A stretch of 59,694 bases of DNA from an uncultured Austwickia sp. GTDB lineage: Bacteria > Actinomycetota > Actinomycetes > Actinomycetales > Dermatophilaceae. Location of the stretch: assembly GCA_934678955.1 (NCBI GenBank), contig CAKUSI010000001.1, positions 1 through 59,694 of the forward strand, written 5' to 3'. Position numbers and translations under genes: made by a program. The notes below the pieces were generated by a model. The model did no database searches. It saw nothing but the letters and a program-made list of their open reading frames with translations, and had not been told where the DNA came from. Positions 1 to 9,195 of the stretch are shown piece by piece; position 1 is the stretch's first letter; the number at the start of each line of letters is the position of its first letter.

Positions 1-597
1 CTGCTCGACCGCATCCGCGACATCCGCTCCAGCGAGAAGGTGCTCTACCAGCAGGTACTCGACCTCTACGCCACCAGCATCGACTACAACCCTCGCGCCG
101 AAGAGACCGTCGAGTTCTTCAAGATCGTCCAGAACAAGCTCCACTTTGCCGCCCACGGTCACACCGCCGCCGAAGTGATCGCCTCACGCGCCGATGCCAC
201 CCAGCCGAACATGGGGCTCACCGCCTTCGCTGGCCAGCGGCCCGTTAAGACCGAGGTCGGCATCGCCAAGAACTACCTGAACGAGAGCGAGCTCAAGAAG
301 TTGAACACCCTGGTGTCGGCCTACTTCGATGGCGCCGAGTTTCGCGCCCAGAACCACCAGCCCACCTACATGCGCGACTGGATCGCACACCTCGACCGGA
401 TCATCACTGCGATGGAAGCACCGACACTCCAGGGCGCCGGCTCGGTCAGCCACAAGCAGGCCATCCAGAAGGCCGAGAGTGAATACGGCAAGTACCGGGC
501 ACAGCTCGACGCCGCACCGTCTGACGTGGAGGCCGCGTACCTGGAGTCGGTCAAGCGCGCGCAGCGCGCGATCCAAGGAAAAGAGGGCAAGCAGTGA
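1..597 (+). CDS. RhuM-family protein, 5' truncated by window edge
   Basis: The reading frame is open from base 1, and its visible 198 residues match the C-terminal half of the RhuM (virulence protein RhuM) family. Recognisable blocks are LLDRIRDIRSSEK, the FFKIVQNKLHFAAHGHTAAE block with its IxxRADA continuation, the VAKNYLNExE-like block and the YMRDWIAHLD segment. RhuM proteins are common in defence and pathogenicity islands and their biochemical role is not established. The stop overlaps the start of the KAP ATPase gene by 4 nt (GTGA), so it is translationally coupled to the Qat operon downstream. The GTG at 40 is internal to the family domain and is not the true start, which lies outside the window. 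Confidence 0.8.
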   Translation: MLDRIRDIRSSEKVLYQQVLDLYATSIDYNPRAEETVEFFKIVQNKLHFAAHGHTAAEVIASRADATQPNMGLTAFAGQRPVKTEVGIAKNYLNESELKKLNTLVSAYFDGAEFRAQNHQPTYMRDWIAHLDRIITAMEAPTLQGAGSVSHKQAIQKAESEYGKYRAQLDAAPSDVEAAYLESVKRAQRAIQGKEGKQ

Positions 598-2465
598 CCG
601 ACAACGAGTACCCGCTCTGGTCCGACGAGCCCGCAGACCGCGATCTGCTGTCATTTGATGCGGTAGCCGCGACTGTCGTTGACGCCGTGCTCGATGACCG
701 CCTCGACCCAGTTGCACTCGGACTCTCTGGCTCGTGGGGAAGCGGCAAGACCAGCGTTCTGGAGCTGGTTCAGCAGGCCATTGCCGAGCGTTCCGCAGCC
801 GCTGATAGCAAAGTGCTGGTAATACAAACTCAGCCGTGGAGTTACGATCCGGCGGTTGGGCCTAAGGAGAGCCTCATTGCTGAGGTGCTCGATGCCCTGA
901 AGGGCGAGATCAACACTGCCTTTGGCGAGAAAGCGCAGAACCTACTCGTCAAGCTGACGAAACGTGTGAAGTGGGCCAAGGCTCTCAAAATGGCAGCGCT
1001 CACCTCGATCACGCTCCAGTTGCCCAAGGTCGAGGACGTGCTCGATCTCGTGAACGAAGAATCAGCCGACAACGACAGCGAGCCCACCGAACGCGGGCTC
1101 GCCCAGTTCCGGGAGGAGTTCGAGGAACTGCTCGGCTCTGACGGGCTCGATCACATTTCGCGCGTCGTTGTCCTCGTCGATGATCTGGATCGCTGCCTAC
1201 CTGACACTGTGGTCGAGACACTTGAGGCCATCCGTCTATTCCTCTCAGCCAAGGGAATGTCCTTCGTCATCGCCGCCGACGAAGACCGGGTTGCAGACGC
1301 AATCCAACAGCGCCTCGGGACTTCGACTCCCGACGACTCCGAGGCTGAGAGCCCCGCCAAGTTGTATCTCCACAAGATCGTCCAGACGACCATCCCGCTG
1401 CCGGGGTTGAGCCGGTTTGACACCTATGCGTATCTCTTCTTGCTACTCGCTCACAGCAAGGTTGCCCCGGAGCACCATGACACCCTCGTTGCCTCGTGCG
1501 CTGAGCTTCGGCGGACCAGCGGATCGCTCGACGACGTCAACATCCCAGATGGGGTAGACCTCGCCGAAGAGCTGGCGGTCGCCTCTCGCCTGACGCCGAT
1601 CCTCTATGAGAAGTTCAGAGGCAATCCCCGTCGGATCAAGCGATTCCTCAACGATCTCAACGTCAGGCAGAGCGTCGCTCAGCGTCGGGGGATTGCATTG
1701 CCCGCCGATGCGGTAGCCAAGCTGATGGTCCTAGAACGCCTGCTCCGTCCCGACTTCGAGACCGTATTGCAGTGGCTCGCCCAGAACAAGCTCCGCGACC
1801 AGCTCGATGCACTCGATCAGGCAGCGAATGCTCCAACACCAAGCCCAGATGCGAAGGTGGCCGATGAGGCCACAGCCAAGCCCAAGAACAAGGCCGCGAC
1901 CGAGTCCTCGGACAAAGCCCCGAAGGCTGAGGGCGGGTTCAGTGACACGCTCATCCGCTGGGCCAAACTTCCTCCAAAGCTTGATGCCTCTGATGTCGGA
2001 GGATATCTGTACCTTGCCGCATCGTTCGCTGGCATCGAACTTACCGATGAGGGGCTTCCGGAGCGACTCCGCGATATCGCCAGCGCACTGACATCGTCCC
2101 TCAAGACAGACCGATCGTCCATAGACGACGATGCCCTACGCGCCCTCAATGCCACGGACGCACGAACGCTCATCACACACCTCGGAAGCCAAACCCGCGA
2201 TCAACCAACCATCCAGAGGTACTCCGTGGCCGGCATGTTGCGCCTCGCCAAGACGCACGCCGCGGTTGATGACGCGGTGGTCGCAGCACTCAAGCTTCTA
2301 CCGCCGTCGGCCGTTCAGGTGGCAACGGTCATGCTCCTGAAGCCAGAGTCAGAGGTCGTGTACGAGTCCGTACTTGCTGCCTGGAACGTCGATACCGCAA
2401 CTGATCAGGTGAAGCAGACCATTTCGACCGTTCGCCAGTCCTGGAGCCAGCCGAATGGGAACTAG
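594..2465 (+). CDS. qatA: QatA-type KAP-family P-loop ATPase
   Basis: A 623-residue KAP-family NTPase. The Walker A motif GSWGSGKTS lies at residues 46-54 and a Walker B motif (VVVLVDDLDRC) near residue 195, followed by a helical region rich in charged and Ala/Pro/Lys residues around 400-450. The next three genes encode a Gly-rich protein, a QueC-like enzyme and a TatD-like nuclease, which is exactly the qatABCD order. In that anti-phage system QatA is the ATPase component. The GTG start is taken because it overlaps the upstream stop by 4 nt. Its own stop overlaps the qatB ATG by 11 nt. Function comes from family and synteny, with no feature out of line. Confidence 0.9.
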   Translation: MTDNEYPLWSDEPADRDLLSFDAVAATVVDAVLDDRLDPVALGLSGSWGSGKTSVLELVQQAIAERSAAADSKVLVIQTQPWSYDPAVGPKESLIAEVLDALKGEINTAFGEKAQNLLVKLTKRVKWAKALKMAALTSITLQLPKVEDVLDLVNEESADNDSEPTERGLAQFREEFEELLGSDGLDHISRVVVLVDDLDRCLPDTVVETLEAIRLFLSAKGMSFVIAADEDRVADAIQQRLGTSTPDDSEAESPAKLYLHKIVQTTIPLPGLSRFDTYAYLFLLLAHSKVAPEHHDTLVASCAELRRTSGSLDDVNIPDGVDLAEELAVASRLTPILYEKFRGNPRRIKRFLNDLNVRQSVAQRRGIALPADAVAKLMVLERLLRPDFETVLQWLAQNKLRDQLDALDQAANAPTPSPDAKVADEATAKPKNKAATESSDKAPKAEGGFSDTLIRWAKLPPKLDASDVGGYLYLAASFAGIELTDEGLPERLRDIASALTSSLKTDRSSIDDDALRALNATDARTLITHLGSQTRDQPTIQRYSVAGMLRLAKTHAAVDDAVVAALKLLPPSAVQVATVMLLKPESEVVYESVLAAWNVDTATDQVKQTISTVRQSWSQPNGN

Positions 2466-3243
2466 TGGAGCCTTCGGCGGCAGTGGTGGCAGAGATGCCA
2501 AAAATCTACGCGACAACATCGCCGACTGGTTGACTGACGTGCCAGCACCGGCAACACCAACAGATGACGCATCTAGTCTCCCCGTGCCAAACATCGACCT
2601 TCGACCTACGATCCGTATCCTCACTGGCCGAGGAGGCGGTGGAGACGGACCCGGCGGTGGTGGCGGAGGTGGCGCATCAAGCGGCGGTAGCGGCGGCGGC
2701 CGCTCCGGTGGCGGTGCGCGTCGCTCGGTCAGCTCGACCTCTCGTGCCGCTGGGCGAGCAGGAGCCCTTGCCCGCGCCTACGCATCCGGGGACCGTGCCT
2801 CGCTAGAGCGTGCGGGGCTCAACTACGAGGACCTGCTCTCGCTCGGGGATATGGTCGCCGTCGGTACACGCATCGTGGAGGTCGCCTTTGACACGCAGGC
2901 AGACAGCACGCTCGCAGACGACGAGTCCCGCGAGACGGTTGCCGAGATCGTTGAGTGGATTCTTGAGGCCCCAGCGAACCAGACACCCTCACCTGACGAA
3001 ATCGTCCGGCGATCCATCGAACTAATCATCAGCAACGCCACGCTCACTGAAGTAGGCGACCGCATACGGGCCGAATCGTCCCGAGAGAGGCGCCGGGCCG
3101 CCGAGCAAGAGATCCGGGATGCAGCCGAGGTCTACGCCAGCCAAGTCACGCTCACAAACACCGGAGCCTCCGAGCAGGAAATCAGTAAGGCCATCGAAGG
3201 CGGAATCAGAGAACTCGGACAGATCTTTGGGGGCAAGAAGTGA
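2455..3243 (+). CDS. qatB: QatB-type protein
   Basis: A 262-residue protein placed between the KAP ATPase and the QueC-like gene, as QatB is in qatABCD systems. It has no catalytic motif I recognise. Residues about 58-90 form a Gly/Ser-rich low-complexity linker, and the C-terminal half (from about residue 95) is acidic and predicted helical, with an Arg/Glu-rich segment near 200-215. The ATG overlaps the qatA end by 11 nt and the stop overlaps qatC by 4 nt. The role of QatB is unknown even in studied systems, and the call rests on position and general character. Confidence 0.8.
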   Translation: MGTSGAFGGSGGRDAKNLRDNIADWLTDVPAPATPTDDASSLPVPNIDLRPTIRILTGRGGGGDGPGGGGGGGASSGGSGGGRSGGGARRSVSSTSRAAGRAGALARAYASGDRASLERAGLNYEDLLSLGDMVAVGTRIVEVAFDTQADSTLADDESRETVAEIVEWILEAPANQTPSPDEIVRRSIELIISNATLTEVGDRIRAESSRERRRAAEQEIRDAAEVYASQVTLTNTGASEQEISKAIEGGIRELGQIFGGKK

Positions 3244-4532
3244 CCAACTGTCTTCTGACGATTGACGAGCACGCCGCGACCAATGTTTCTGGCTTCAACG
3301 AGGTGTTCCTCTGGACCCGTACAACTAAGTCCATATACACCGGCACTCTCGACCCGCACCTCGCCGCCTTCGGAGCAGTCCGGCAAGAGAACATCGACTT
3401 CGTCAGGATTGCTCTTGCTGTGTTCTCGGCCGACCGTTCCGTATTGCGCCAAGCCCGCGGCTCCGACTGGAACGACCGCGACTTCGCCCTCACGGTGGAA
3501 GTCAACGACCCGTCGGCATGGGCGGAACACGCCGATGAACTCGCCGCGACGGTCGGCTTCCTCACCGGCGATCGCTGGAACTTCGCCTTCACTCAAGCGG
3601 CCGCGAAAACGGTGGCGGAACTCGAGTGGGAAGGATCAACGCCAACTGCGACGGCCCTGCTCAGCGGGGGCGCCGACTCAGCAGCGGGTGCTCTCCTGGC
3701 GGCGCTCGAGCTCGACAAGGGCTCGACTCTGCAGCTGGTCTCCCACTTCAGCGCCACCTCGATCTCCCCGTTCCAGAAAGACCTAGTTCAACGGCTCAGG
3801 AAGATCGCACCTGACATCACTCTCGTTCACCGGCAGGTCAACCTCAATAGGTCGGCGAAGCGGCTGGATGGCACGAACTTCCGGAGTGAGCCATCGAGCC
3901 GCTCTCGATCCTTGCTCTTCCTCGCGCTCGGGCTGGCAACGGCAGAACACTCTGGTCAACCGCTTCTCATTCCAGAGAACGGATTCGCCTCCCTGAACCC
4001 GCCCCTTGGCCCTGAGAGGCGGGGCTCGCTCTCAACCCACACCACGCATCCACGCTTCCTCACTGAACTACAGCAGGTACTCGTAAAGGTAGGAGCACAC
4101 GGCCTCATCGAGAACCCGTTCCAGCGACTGACCAAGGGGGAGATGTTCGGCAAGATTGCTGAGAGGATTGGCAAAGCGGCCGCGTCGGAGTACCTGAGCG
4201 CCACGAACTCCTGCTCCCACACGGATGCGCGCTACAGCGGCGTTGCCGCCGGATCATCGTGCGGCGTCTGCTTCGGGTGCCTGGTTCGACGTGCGTCGTT
4301 TCGGGCGGCTGGCATCGACGACACGACCACGTACCTCTCTGACGACAAGACCGGCAAGTACGCGACCTTCGTCAGGCAGAAGTCGGTCGTCGAGGCGATG
4401 CGCGATTTTGCGGTTGAAGACCCCAAACCTCGCATGGTCATGAAGATGTCGCTGCCCAAGGGATACGCCCCCGGTGACGCTCTCGCGCTTTGCCGCAGCG
4501 GTGTCAGCGAGCTGAGGGCCTTCCTGTCATGA
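3240..4532 (+). CDS. qatC: QatC, QueC-like 7-cyano-7-deazaguanine synthase-family enzyme
   Basis: A 430-residue PP-loop ATP pyrophosphatase. The PP-loop LLSGGADSAAG is near residue 140, where QueC family members bind ATP. A Cys cluster (SCGVCFGC) near residues 340-350 matches the C-terminal zinc site of QueC. It is longer than housekeeping QueC (about 220-230 residues) by an N-terminal extension, as QatC proteins are. No other preQ0 pathway genes lie nearby, which argues for a defence role rather than queuosine synthesis. The substrate is unknown; modification of DNA or protein is only an inference from the family. GTG start coupled to qatB; stop overlaps qatD by 4 nt (ATGA). Confidence 0.88.
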   Translation: MTNCLLTIDEHAATNVSGFNEVFLWTRTTKSIYTGTLDPHLAAFGAVRQENIDFVRIALAVFSADRSVLRQARGSDWNDRDFALTVEVNDPSAWAEHADELAATVGFLTGDRWNFAFTQAAAKTVAELEWEGSTPTATALLSGGADSAAGALLAALELDKGSTLQLVSHFSATSISPFQKDLVQRLRKIAPDITLVHRQVNLNRSAKRLDGTNFRSEPSSRSRSLLFLALGLATAEHSGQPLLIPENGFASLNPPLGPERRGSLSTHTTHPRFLTELQQVLVKVGAHGLIENPFQRLTKGEMFGKIAERIGKAAASEYLSATNSCSHTDARYSGVAAGSSCGVCFGCLVRRASFRAAGIDDTTTYLSDDKTGKYATFVRQKSVVEAMRDFAVEDPKPRMVMKMSLPKGYAPGDALALCRSGVSELRAFLS

Positions 4533-5305
4533 GTAGGGCGCTCCCTCCTCTGGACATGCACGCTCATGTCGCGCCCGACGTCGCTCCTCAAGCCTTGGAA
4601 GAGCTCGGCGCCGTCGTCTTCGCGGTGACGCGATCACTCGATGAGTACGAAGTGGCGCTGCGCCGCTCCGATGCCGTCACGGTCTGGGGTCTTGGCTGTC
4701 ACCCCGGGTTGGCGACCGCTCAGGAGGATTACGACCAGGATCGGTTCGCGAAACTCCTCCAGAAGGCCGCTTTCGTCGGGGAGGTTGGGCTAGACGGATC
4801 CTCCGAGGTTCCGATCCGGCAGCAAGAAGACACGCTGACGTCGGTGTTCACGTCCATTGCCGCAACGCCACGCCTAACCTCTGTCCACAGCTACAGAGCA
4901 ACCAAGCGCGTGCTTGATCTCATTGAGGATACGAAAGTCGAGGGGATCATCCTCCATTGGTGGCTCGGCTCAGAGACCGAGACAAGGCGAGCTGTCGAGT
5001 TGGGCTGCCTATTCTCGGTTAACAGCAGCATGGATGTCAGTGGGCTCAAGGAAGCAGGGGCGCCCCTGCGATCGCTTCTTCCAGAGACCGATCACCCAAG
5101 TGGGAATCGTCGTGGCGAGTCACCCCGACAGCCTGGGCACACGCTGGAAGTGGAGCGATCCGTGGCCTCAGTCTTTGACGTCTCGGAGGCGATAGTGCGC
5201 ACGCAGTTCTGGGCGACCATCGCGAGGCAGACAACAGTGACGAATACGCTCACCTTGTTCCCGCCTGTGGTGCAAGCAATGATCCAGTATGCACAGTGGG
5301 AGTGA
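4529..5305 (+). CDS. qatD: QatD, TatD-like metallo-nuclease
   Basis: A 258-residue TatD/amidohydrolase-fold protein. Metal-binding signatures are visible in order: MHAH near the N-terminus, GEVGLD, TSVHS, LHWW and ETDHP near residue 188, all as in TatD-type DNases. In qatABCD this is the nuclease gene. The ATG at 4529 is chosen because it overlaps the qatC stop (ATGA); an in-frame upstream start at 4490 would run deep into qatC. This is the last gene of the operon. The DNA immediately downstream switches to a decayed recombinase, so the operon end is also a mosaic junction. Confidence 0.87.
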   Translation: MSRALPPLDMHAHVAPDVAPQALEELGAVVFAVTRSLDEYEVALRRSDAVTVWGLGCHPGLATAQEDYDQDRFAKLLQKAAFVGEVGLDGSSEVPIRQQEDTLTSVFTSIAATPRLTSVHSYRATKRVLDLIEDTKVEGIILHWWLGSETETRRAVELGCLFSVNSSMDVSGLKEAGAPLRSLLPETDHPSGNRRGESPRQPGHTLEVERSVASVFDVSEAIVRTQFWATIARQTTVTNTLTLFPPVVQAMIQYAQWE

Positions 5306-6190
5306 TGGCGAGCGTTGACGCCAGTTTGTTGCAGAGCAGATTCTCCGCAACCTGTACTACTGCGGCATCGTCACTTACCGCGGTGTTGAGTACCCAGGCA
5401 GGCACGAGCCGCTCACTGACGCTGGGCTGTGACAGCGGGTGCACGATGCACTCACGGCAAGGCGGAATACGAGCACCCGCGACGTGCGCGCGTTTTACTT
5501 GAAAGGATTGCTCAAGTGTGGTGAGTGCGGGTCATCGATGATGTTCAATCAGACCCGGAACAACCGTGGCCGGTTGTACTTCATATTTCGTGTACCTTGG
5601 TCGACATAGCGGTTGGACGGATTGCACATTGAAGGCGCAGCAAGTACCCCTGGTCGAGCATGGAGTGCAGGATCTCATCGGGCGGGTGAGCCTCACACCG
5701 CAGGCGCGGCAGAATGCCGAGACGAGGCTCCTTGCTAAGGCCGAGACGGGCCTACAGGGTGCAGTCACTGAACGTGCGGAACTGCAGGAGCGGAAGCAGG
5801 AACTGCGTGGTGAGCAGAAGCGTGTGCTCCGTGTCTTATTGCGTCGGCGCGATCACCACCGACTTGCTGAAGCGCGAGCAGGACAGCATCCGTCGGGAAC
5901 TCCTCGACTTTGCGCTACAAGTTCGCTATCTTCGCGCAGCAGAACCGGCACATGGCCCCACAGATCATGGAAGTGTTGGGCTGTCTCGAGAACGTTGACC
6001 ACTGTTTCGACAATGGCACCGAAAACGAGAAACGGGCGCTCTGCCGGACCCTCTTCGACAAGATTGAGGCCCAGGCCGACGCCACGGTCAGCGGAGGTCT
6101 TTACGCTCCGTTCGTAGGCGCCTGTCGACTATGTACGAGGCTGAGCTCATCGGATCCGGATCTCCGGGAACCCCAGATCCGGCCGCGCTG
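5306..6190 (+). pseudogene. Decayed large serine recombinase (C-terminal part)
   Basis: Conceptual translation in three frames gives the middle and end of a large serine integrase. One frame reads AEQILRNLYYCGIVTYRGVEYPGRHEPL (split here from a stop codon), then after an in-frame TGA the zinc-ribbon piece YLKGLLKCGECGSSM. After another stop and frameshift comes the ribbon end LGRHSGWTDC, followed by coiled-coil residues RAELQERKQELRGEQKR. After further shifts it ends LCRTLFDKIE. The N-terminal catalytic resolvase domain is missing. At least two stops and two or three frameshifts make it non-functional. Its place directly after qatD suggests it once mobilised part of this island. Confidence 0.82.
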
Positions 6191-6628
6191 AGATGCCCCC
6201 GCCGATGACGCGGGCTCAGGGCCTGTCGGGCGGGTGGCTCACGTCCGCTGGGGTGTCTCCACTGCCAGTTTTGCCGCTCCAGTAACCGCTACTGGGAGTC
6301 GGAGTCCTCAGGGGGACGGGCGTGCTCTGACGCATAAGTTCGCGCCGAACGTACTAGTCGCGACTGTCAAGCACTAAGACGTGCGATGCATATAGAGATA
6401 TTTTTCACTGCACGGAGCCGTATAGCAACTGTATGCTCTCGCTGCCGGGGTTAATATAATTGCGAGACGATCAGGGATTTATAGAACCTATCTGCACAGA
6501 AGCGGTCGTATAAACAATTAGAATCTCATTATCTGCTTAAACAGCCGCAAATATTTCTTCTAAACTGGACTCGCTTTCCGCATGTTTCTGCTGTAGTTTC
6601 CTCTACAGGAATGAAAGGAGGCCAAACA
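6191..6628. other. Intergenic spacer, AT-rich in its second half
   Basis: No coding region is convincing here. From about 6385 to 6600 base composition drops sharply, with runs such as TTAATATAATTG and GAGATATTTTTC unlike anything else in the window. It directly precedes the winged-helix/PLD gene pair and probably contains its promoter, but I see no hexamer pair with good spacing. A strong ribosome binding site (AAAGGAGG, 6614-6621) closes the spacer. Confidence 0.5.
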
Positions 6629-7465
6629 GTGGCTGAAGAGGTAAATCAGGAGGGAGCAGATGCTCGTCGATTGCGTTCACGCAACGGCGTGCCTCGCATC
6701 TCACTCGAATCCATCGAGGCATCTGTCAAGGCGATCTGGGTTGCCGCGCGCCGCACGGAAGCCGCGCCTGTAACGATCGCGCGTGCGATCACGGGCAAGT
6801 CGGACGCGAAGGCGAGTGGTGGCGCGTGGAATAAGCGCATCGCTGCGTTGCGTGGGTACAACGTCATCGAGCGGTCCAGCTACAAACTGACAGAGATCGG
6901 CCTGGCGATCGCAAACACCGCGGATCTCGAGATGCGCGCACGTGGACTTCGGGACGCTGTCCTCAGCGTCCCGGCGTACCGCAAGTTCCTGGAGCGTGCG
7001 AACGGTGAGGAACTGCCTGCGCTGGCGCTGCTCGCGAGCGAAATCGAGTTCGAGTACGAGCTGTCGAACACAGACGCCCTCAGTGCTGCGCGCGTGTTCG
7101 TCGAGAGTGTGACTTACGCAGGACTCGTGGACGAATCAGGCAAGGTGTCGCTCGCAGGGATGGTAGTCACGCCGCTGCCCGACGAAGGAGGGAGGGAGGA
7201 AAGCGAGGCTCCCATGTTGGAGCCCGCAGTCGGCGAGGCTAACGTCAGCCCCACTCCGGGTGCTCGGATCGCTCCTGCACCGTCCGCTACCCCGGAGGTT
7301 GTCACCCGCGAGGCGACACCGCATGTGACGCTGGCGGTTCCGGCTGGAGTGTCGGCTCCAGTCTCGATTAAGGTCAGGATTGACATGACCGAGTGGGCGG
7401 CGGACGACGCTGTGAAGGTGCTCAAGGTTCTCGGCTATAGGGAAGACGTCAGTGAGTCCGACTGA
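6629..7465 (+). CDS. Uncharacterised winged-helix-like protein, PLD-cassette partner
   Basis: A 278-residue protein I do not recognise with certainty. Residues about 20-95 look like a winged-helix unit (SLESIEASVKAIW, a KRIAALRGYNVIE helix, then YKLTEIGLAIA), a helical middle runs to about 175, an Ala/Pro/Thr-rich linker covers 185-235, and the C-terminus has a short beta-helix block (PVSIKVRIDMTEW...VLKVLGY). This layout resembles DUF5343-type proteins of defence neighbourhoods, which is an inference. GTG at 6629 is chosen because AAAGGAGG sits 7 nt upstream; the ATG at 6611 has no such site. The end overlaps the next gene by 14 nt, so the two are made together. Confidence 0.7.
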   Translation: MAEEVNQEGADARRLRSRNGVPRISLESIEASVKAIWVAARRTEAAPVTIARAITGKSDAKASGGAWNKRIAALRGYNVIERSSYKLTEIGLAIANTADLEMRARGLRDAVLSVPAYRKFLERANGEELPALALLASEIEFEYELSNTDALSAARVFVESVTYAGLVDESGKVSLAGMVVTPLPDEGGREESEAPMLEPAVGEANVSPTPGARIAPAPSATPEVVTREATPHVTLAVPAGVSAPVSIKVRIDMTEWAADDAVKVLKVLGYREDVSESD

Positions 7466-8399
7466 CGACGGCCTGCTGATCTTCCGAGTCAGCCACGCAC
7501 AGCTGCTCGACGGCATACGGAGCTTCGGCGTTGGCGACCTCGACGCGGTGCCGGCCGACGTCCAACGGACGTTCGAACTGATCGGCCTGGTCGAGGCGAA
7601 CGGAGGTGGTGGGTCGCTCAGGTTCACCACCTCCGGGCTGGCCCTGTACAGGGCTGCATGGGTTCAGCACGACGAGCCGGCGACCAGGCGTCTACTCGGA
7701 CAGGCGCTTCGCGCGCTGCTGCCCATCCAGGTGCTCGGTCAAGAGCTCGGGAACACCGACCCGATTCCCGAATCGGGTGCGATCCACCTGCTCGCACTTC
7801 ACCGCGTAGTGCCGTCGACGTTCACTGCTGACAACGCTCGCCTCGCGTTCCGCTGGTTGAACGACCTCGGCGTCGTCGTGTACTCACGTCAGAAGAAGAC
7901 CGTCCGTTTCGTCCCCGACGACCCGGGTGCAGCGAAGGCAGGCGAGGTCGGATCATTGGCGGCGATGATCTCTCCCAGAACCCCGTACTCCAACATCGTC
8001 CGCCTACGTCGTGTGCTTCGCACCCAGAGCGGAGTTGTGACGTGGGCCGACCCTCACTTCGGTGCGCGTGCACTCGAGGAACTCGCCGACGAGCTCGACC
8101 TGACGAGGGTCACCGAGCTGCGCATCATTTCCGGCGACGCCACGAATGTTCTGTCCCCGCGCAGCTTCAGAGACTTCCAGCGGTTCGAGCAGGAGATGTC
8201 GAACAAGGGGATCAGTGTGGCGTGGCGGGTCGACACCGCACGAGATTGGCACGATCGGTTCCTCGTCGACGCCAATGGGTCGTTCAACATGCCGCCGGTG
8301 AACAACCTGTTCAAGAACGAATACTCGGAGATCCTCCCGAGCGATTCGAAGCCGCCGGTCGATGATTGGTGGGCACGTTCCTCCCCCCGTTTGGCTTAG
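7452..8399 (+). CDS. PLD-superfamily-like protein, candidate nuclease of a two-gene cassette
   Basis: A 315-residue protein. The first 150 residues look like a DNA-binding or interaction region (FELIGLVEANGGGGSLRFTTSG; NARLAFRWLNDLGVV). The C-terminal 150 carry a PLD-like fold with the signature WHDRFLVD near residue 275, then NMPPVNNLFKNEYSEI. Classical PLD enzymes have HxKx4D; here it is HxRx3D, as in divergent PLD-like or MIT_C-like proteins of defence loci. Nuclease activity is therefore possible but unproven. GTG start within the preceding gene (14 nt overlap). Its neighbours on both sides are recombinase relics, suggesting transfer with the island. Confidence 0.7.
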   Translation: MSPTDDGLLIFRVSHAQLLDGIRSFGVGDLDAVPADVQRTFELIGLVEANGGGGSLRFTTSGLALYRAAWVQHDEPATRRLLGQALRALLPIQVLGQELGNTDPIPESGAIHLLALHRVVPSTFTADNARLAFRWLNDLGVVVYSRQKKTVRFVPDDPGAAKAGEVGSLAAMISPRTPYSNIVRLRRVLRTQSGVVTWADPHFGARALEELADELDLTRVTELRIISGDATNVLSPRSFRDFQRFEQEMSNKGISVAWRVDTARDWHDRFLVDANGSFNMPPVNNLFKNEYSEILPSDSKPPVDDWWARSSPRLA

Positions 8400-8483
8400 A
8401 CAAGCGGAGTCCGACCCCTGCTATGCATCTAGACCCGCAGCTTGGGGTTGCAACGAAGGTCACGTTACTTGCCAAGGCTTCGC

Positions 8484-9017
8484 TCACGGTCTCGAATGTT
8501 GTGGTTGACCCAGGTTTGCTGTGTGCGTGAACTGCTCCGTTGTCGGGACGGCGCCGCGCTGGAGTTCATGCGGATCGCGTAGTCGAACTCCTGACTGGAG
8601 TAGTGCGTTTCTGACCGTGTTCGCTGTCATACCGAAGTGTTGTCCGATAGAGGCCAAACTATACCCTTCCCTGTAGAGGACGACGCTTGGCTCCACTTCG
8701 GATGTGCGGAGACCCTCGACTCGCGCGGGGACGTTTCGGCGTCGTAGATGCTCGGTGACCGTGGTGCGGTGGACCCCGCACCGTGCCGCGAGCGTGCTGA
8801 CCAGATCACCACCCTAGTACTCGCGAACGAACTGCGAGACCTGGTCTTCACCGAGCCAAGTGACAGCCTTCTCAATTGCGTGCACAGTTTGGCCACGAAG
8901 GTCCGAGTGAGCGCTGATTTGCTCGATCTTGGCGGTACAGAGCTTCCCTTCCTTCCGCAGTTTTATAAGAGTTTTCAACGTGCGCGGCGGGTGGCAAGGC
9001 CTTTCGGTTCCGACCAC
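8484..9017 (-). pseudogene. Broken helix-turn-helix protein of recombinase-associated type
   Basis: Read on the minus strand, one frame gives an N-terminal piece (LIKLRKEGKLCTAKIEQ... ending QFVREY), then a TAG stop at about 8815. The same frame continues with two helix-turn-helix units, LVSTLAARCGVHRTTVTEHL and SIGQHFGMTANTVRNALLQ, to a TGA at 8484. Proteins with this double HTH are frequent neighbours of serine recombinases in Actinobacteria. One nonsense codon breaks it; the distal part could in principle restart at a GTG near 8696. It lies antisense to, and downstream of, the PLD cassette. Confidence 0.65.
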
Positions 9018-9195
9018 CCAAAGTGTCTTACTGGAACACGCGACATGGCTTGACGAGTCGTGTTTGCGTTCCGTCCCCTCTCCTTACGTCTGGCTCGCTC
9101 TCCCGTACGATGGTGGCGAACGGCGAGGTTTGCTCGGATGCGTCGGAATGAGAGATGTCGCCGATTCTTGAACGCCACCAGCTGGGAGGTTTTCG

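Noticed and set aside
3240..4532. Housekeeping queC (preQ0 synthesis)
   Set aside because: It is about twice the usual length, lacks queD/queE neighbours and is embedded in a qatABCD order.
6365..6610. AT-rich tract as a possible replication origin or CRISPR leader
   Set aside because: No DnaA boxes or direct repeats with spacers are present. It fits a horizontally acquired promoter region better.
7452..8399. The PLD-like gene as the missing drmC of the DISARM-like operon
   Set aside because: It lies 26 kb away, is coupled to its own partner gene, and its motif is HxRx3D rather than the usual HKD. No sequence link to the DISARM locus is seen.
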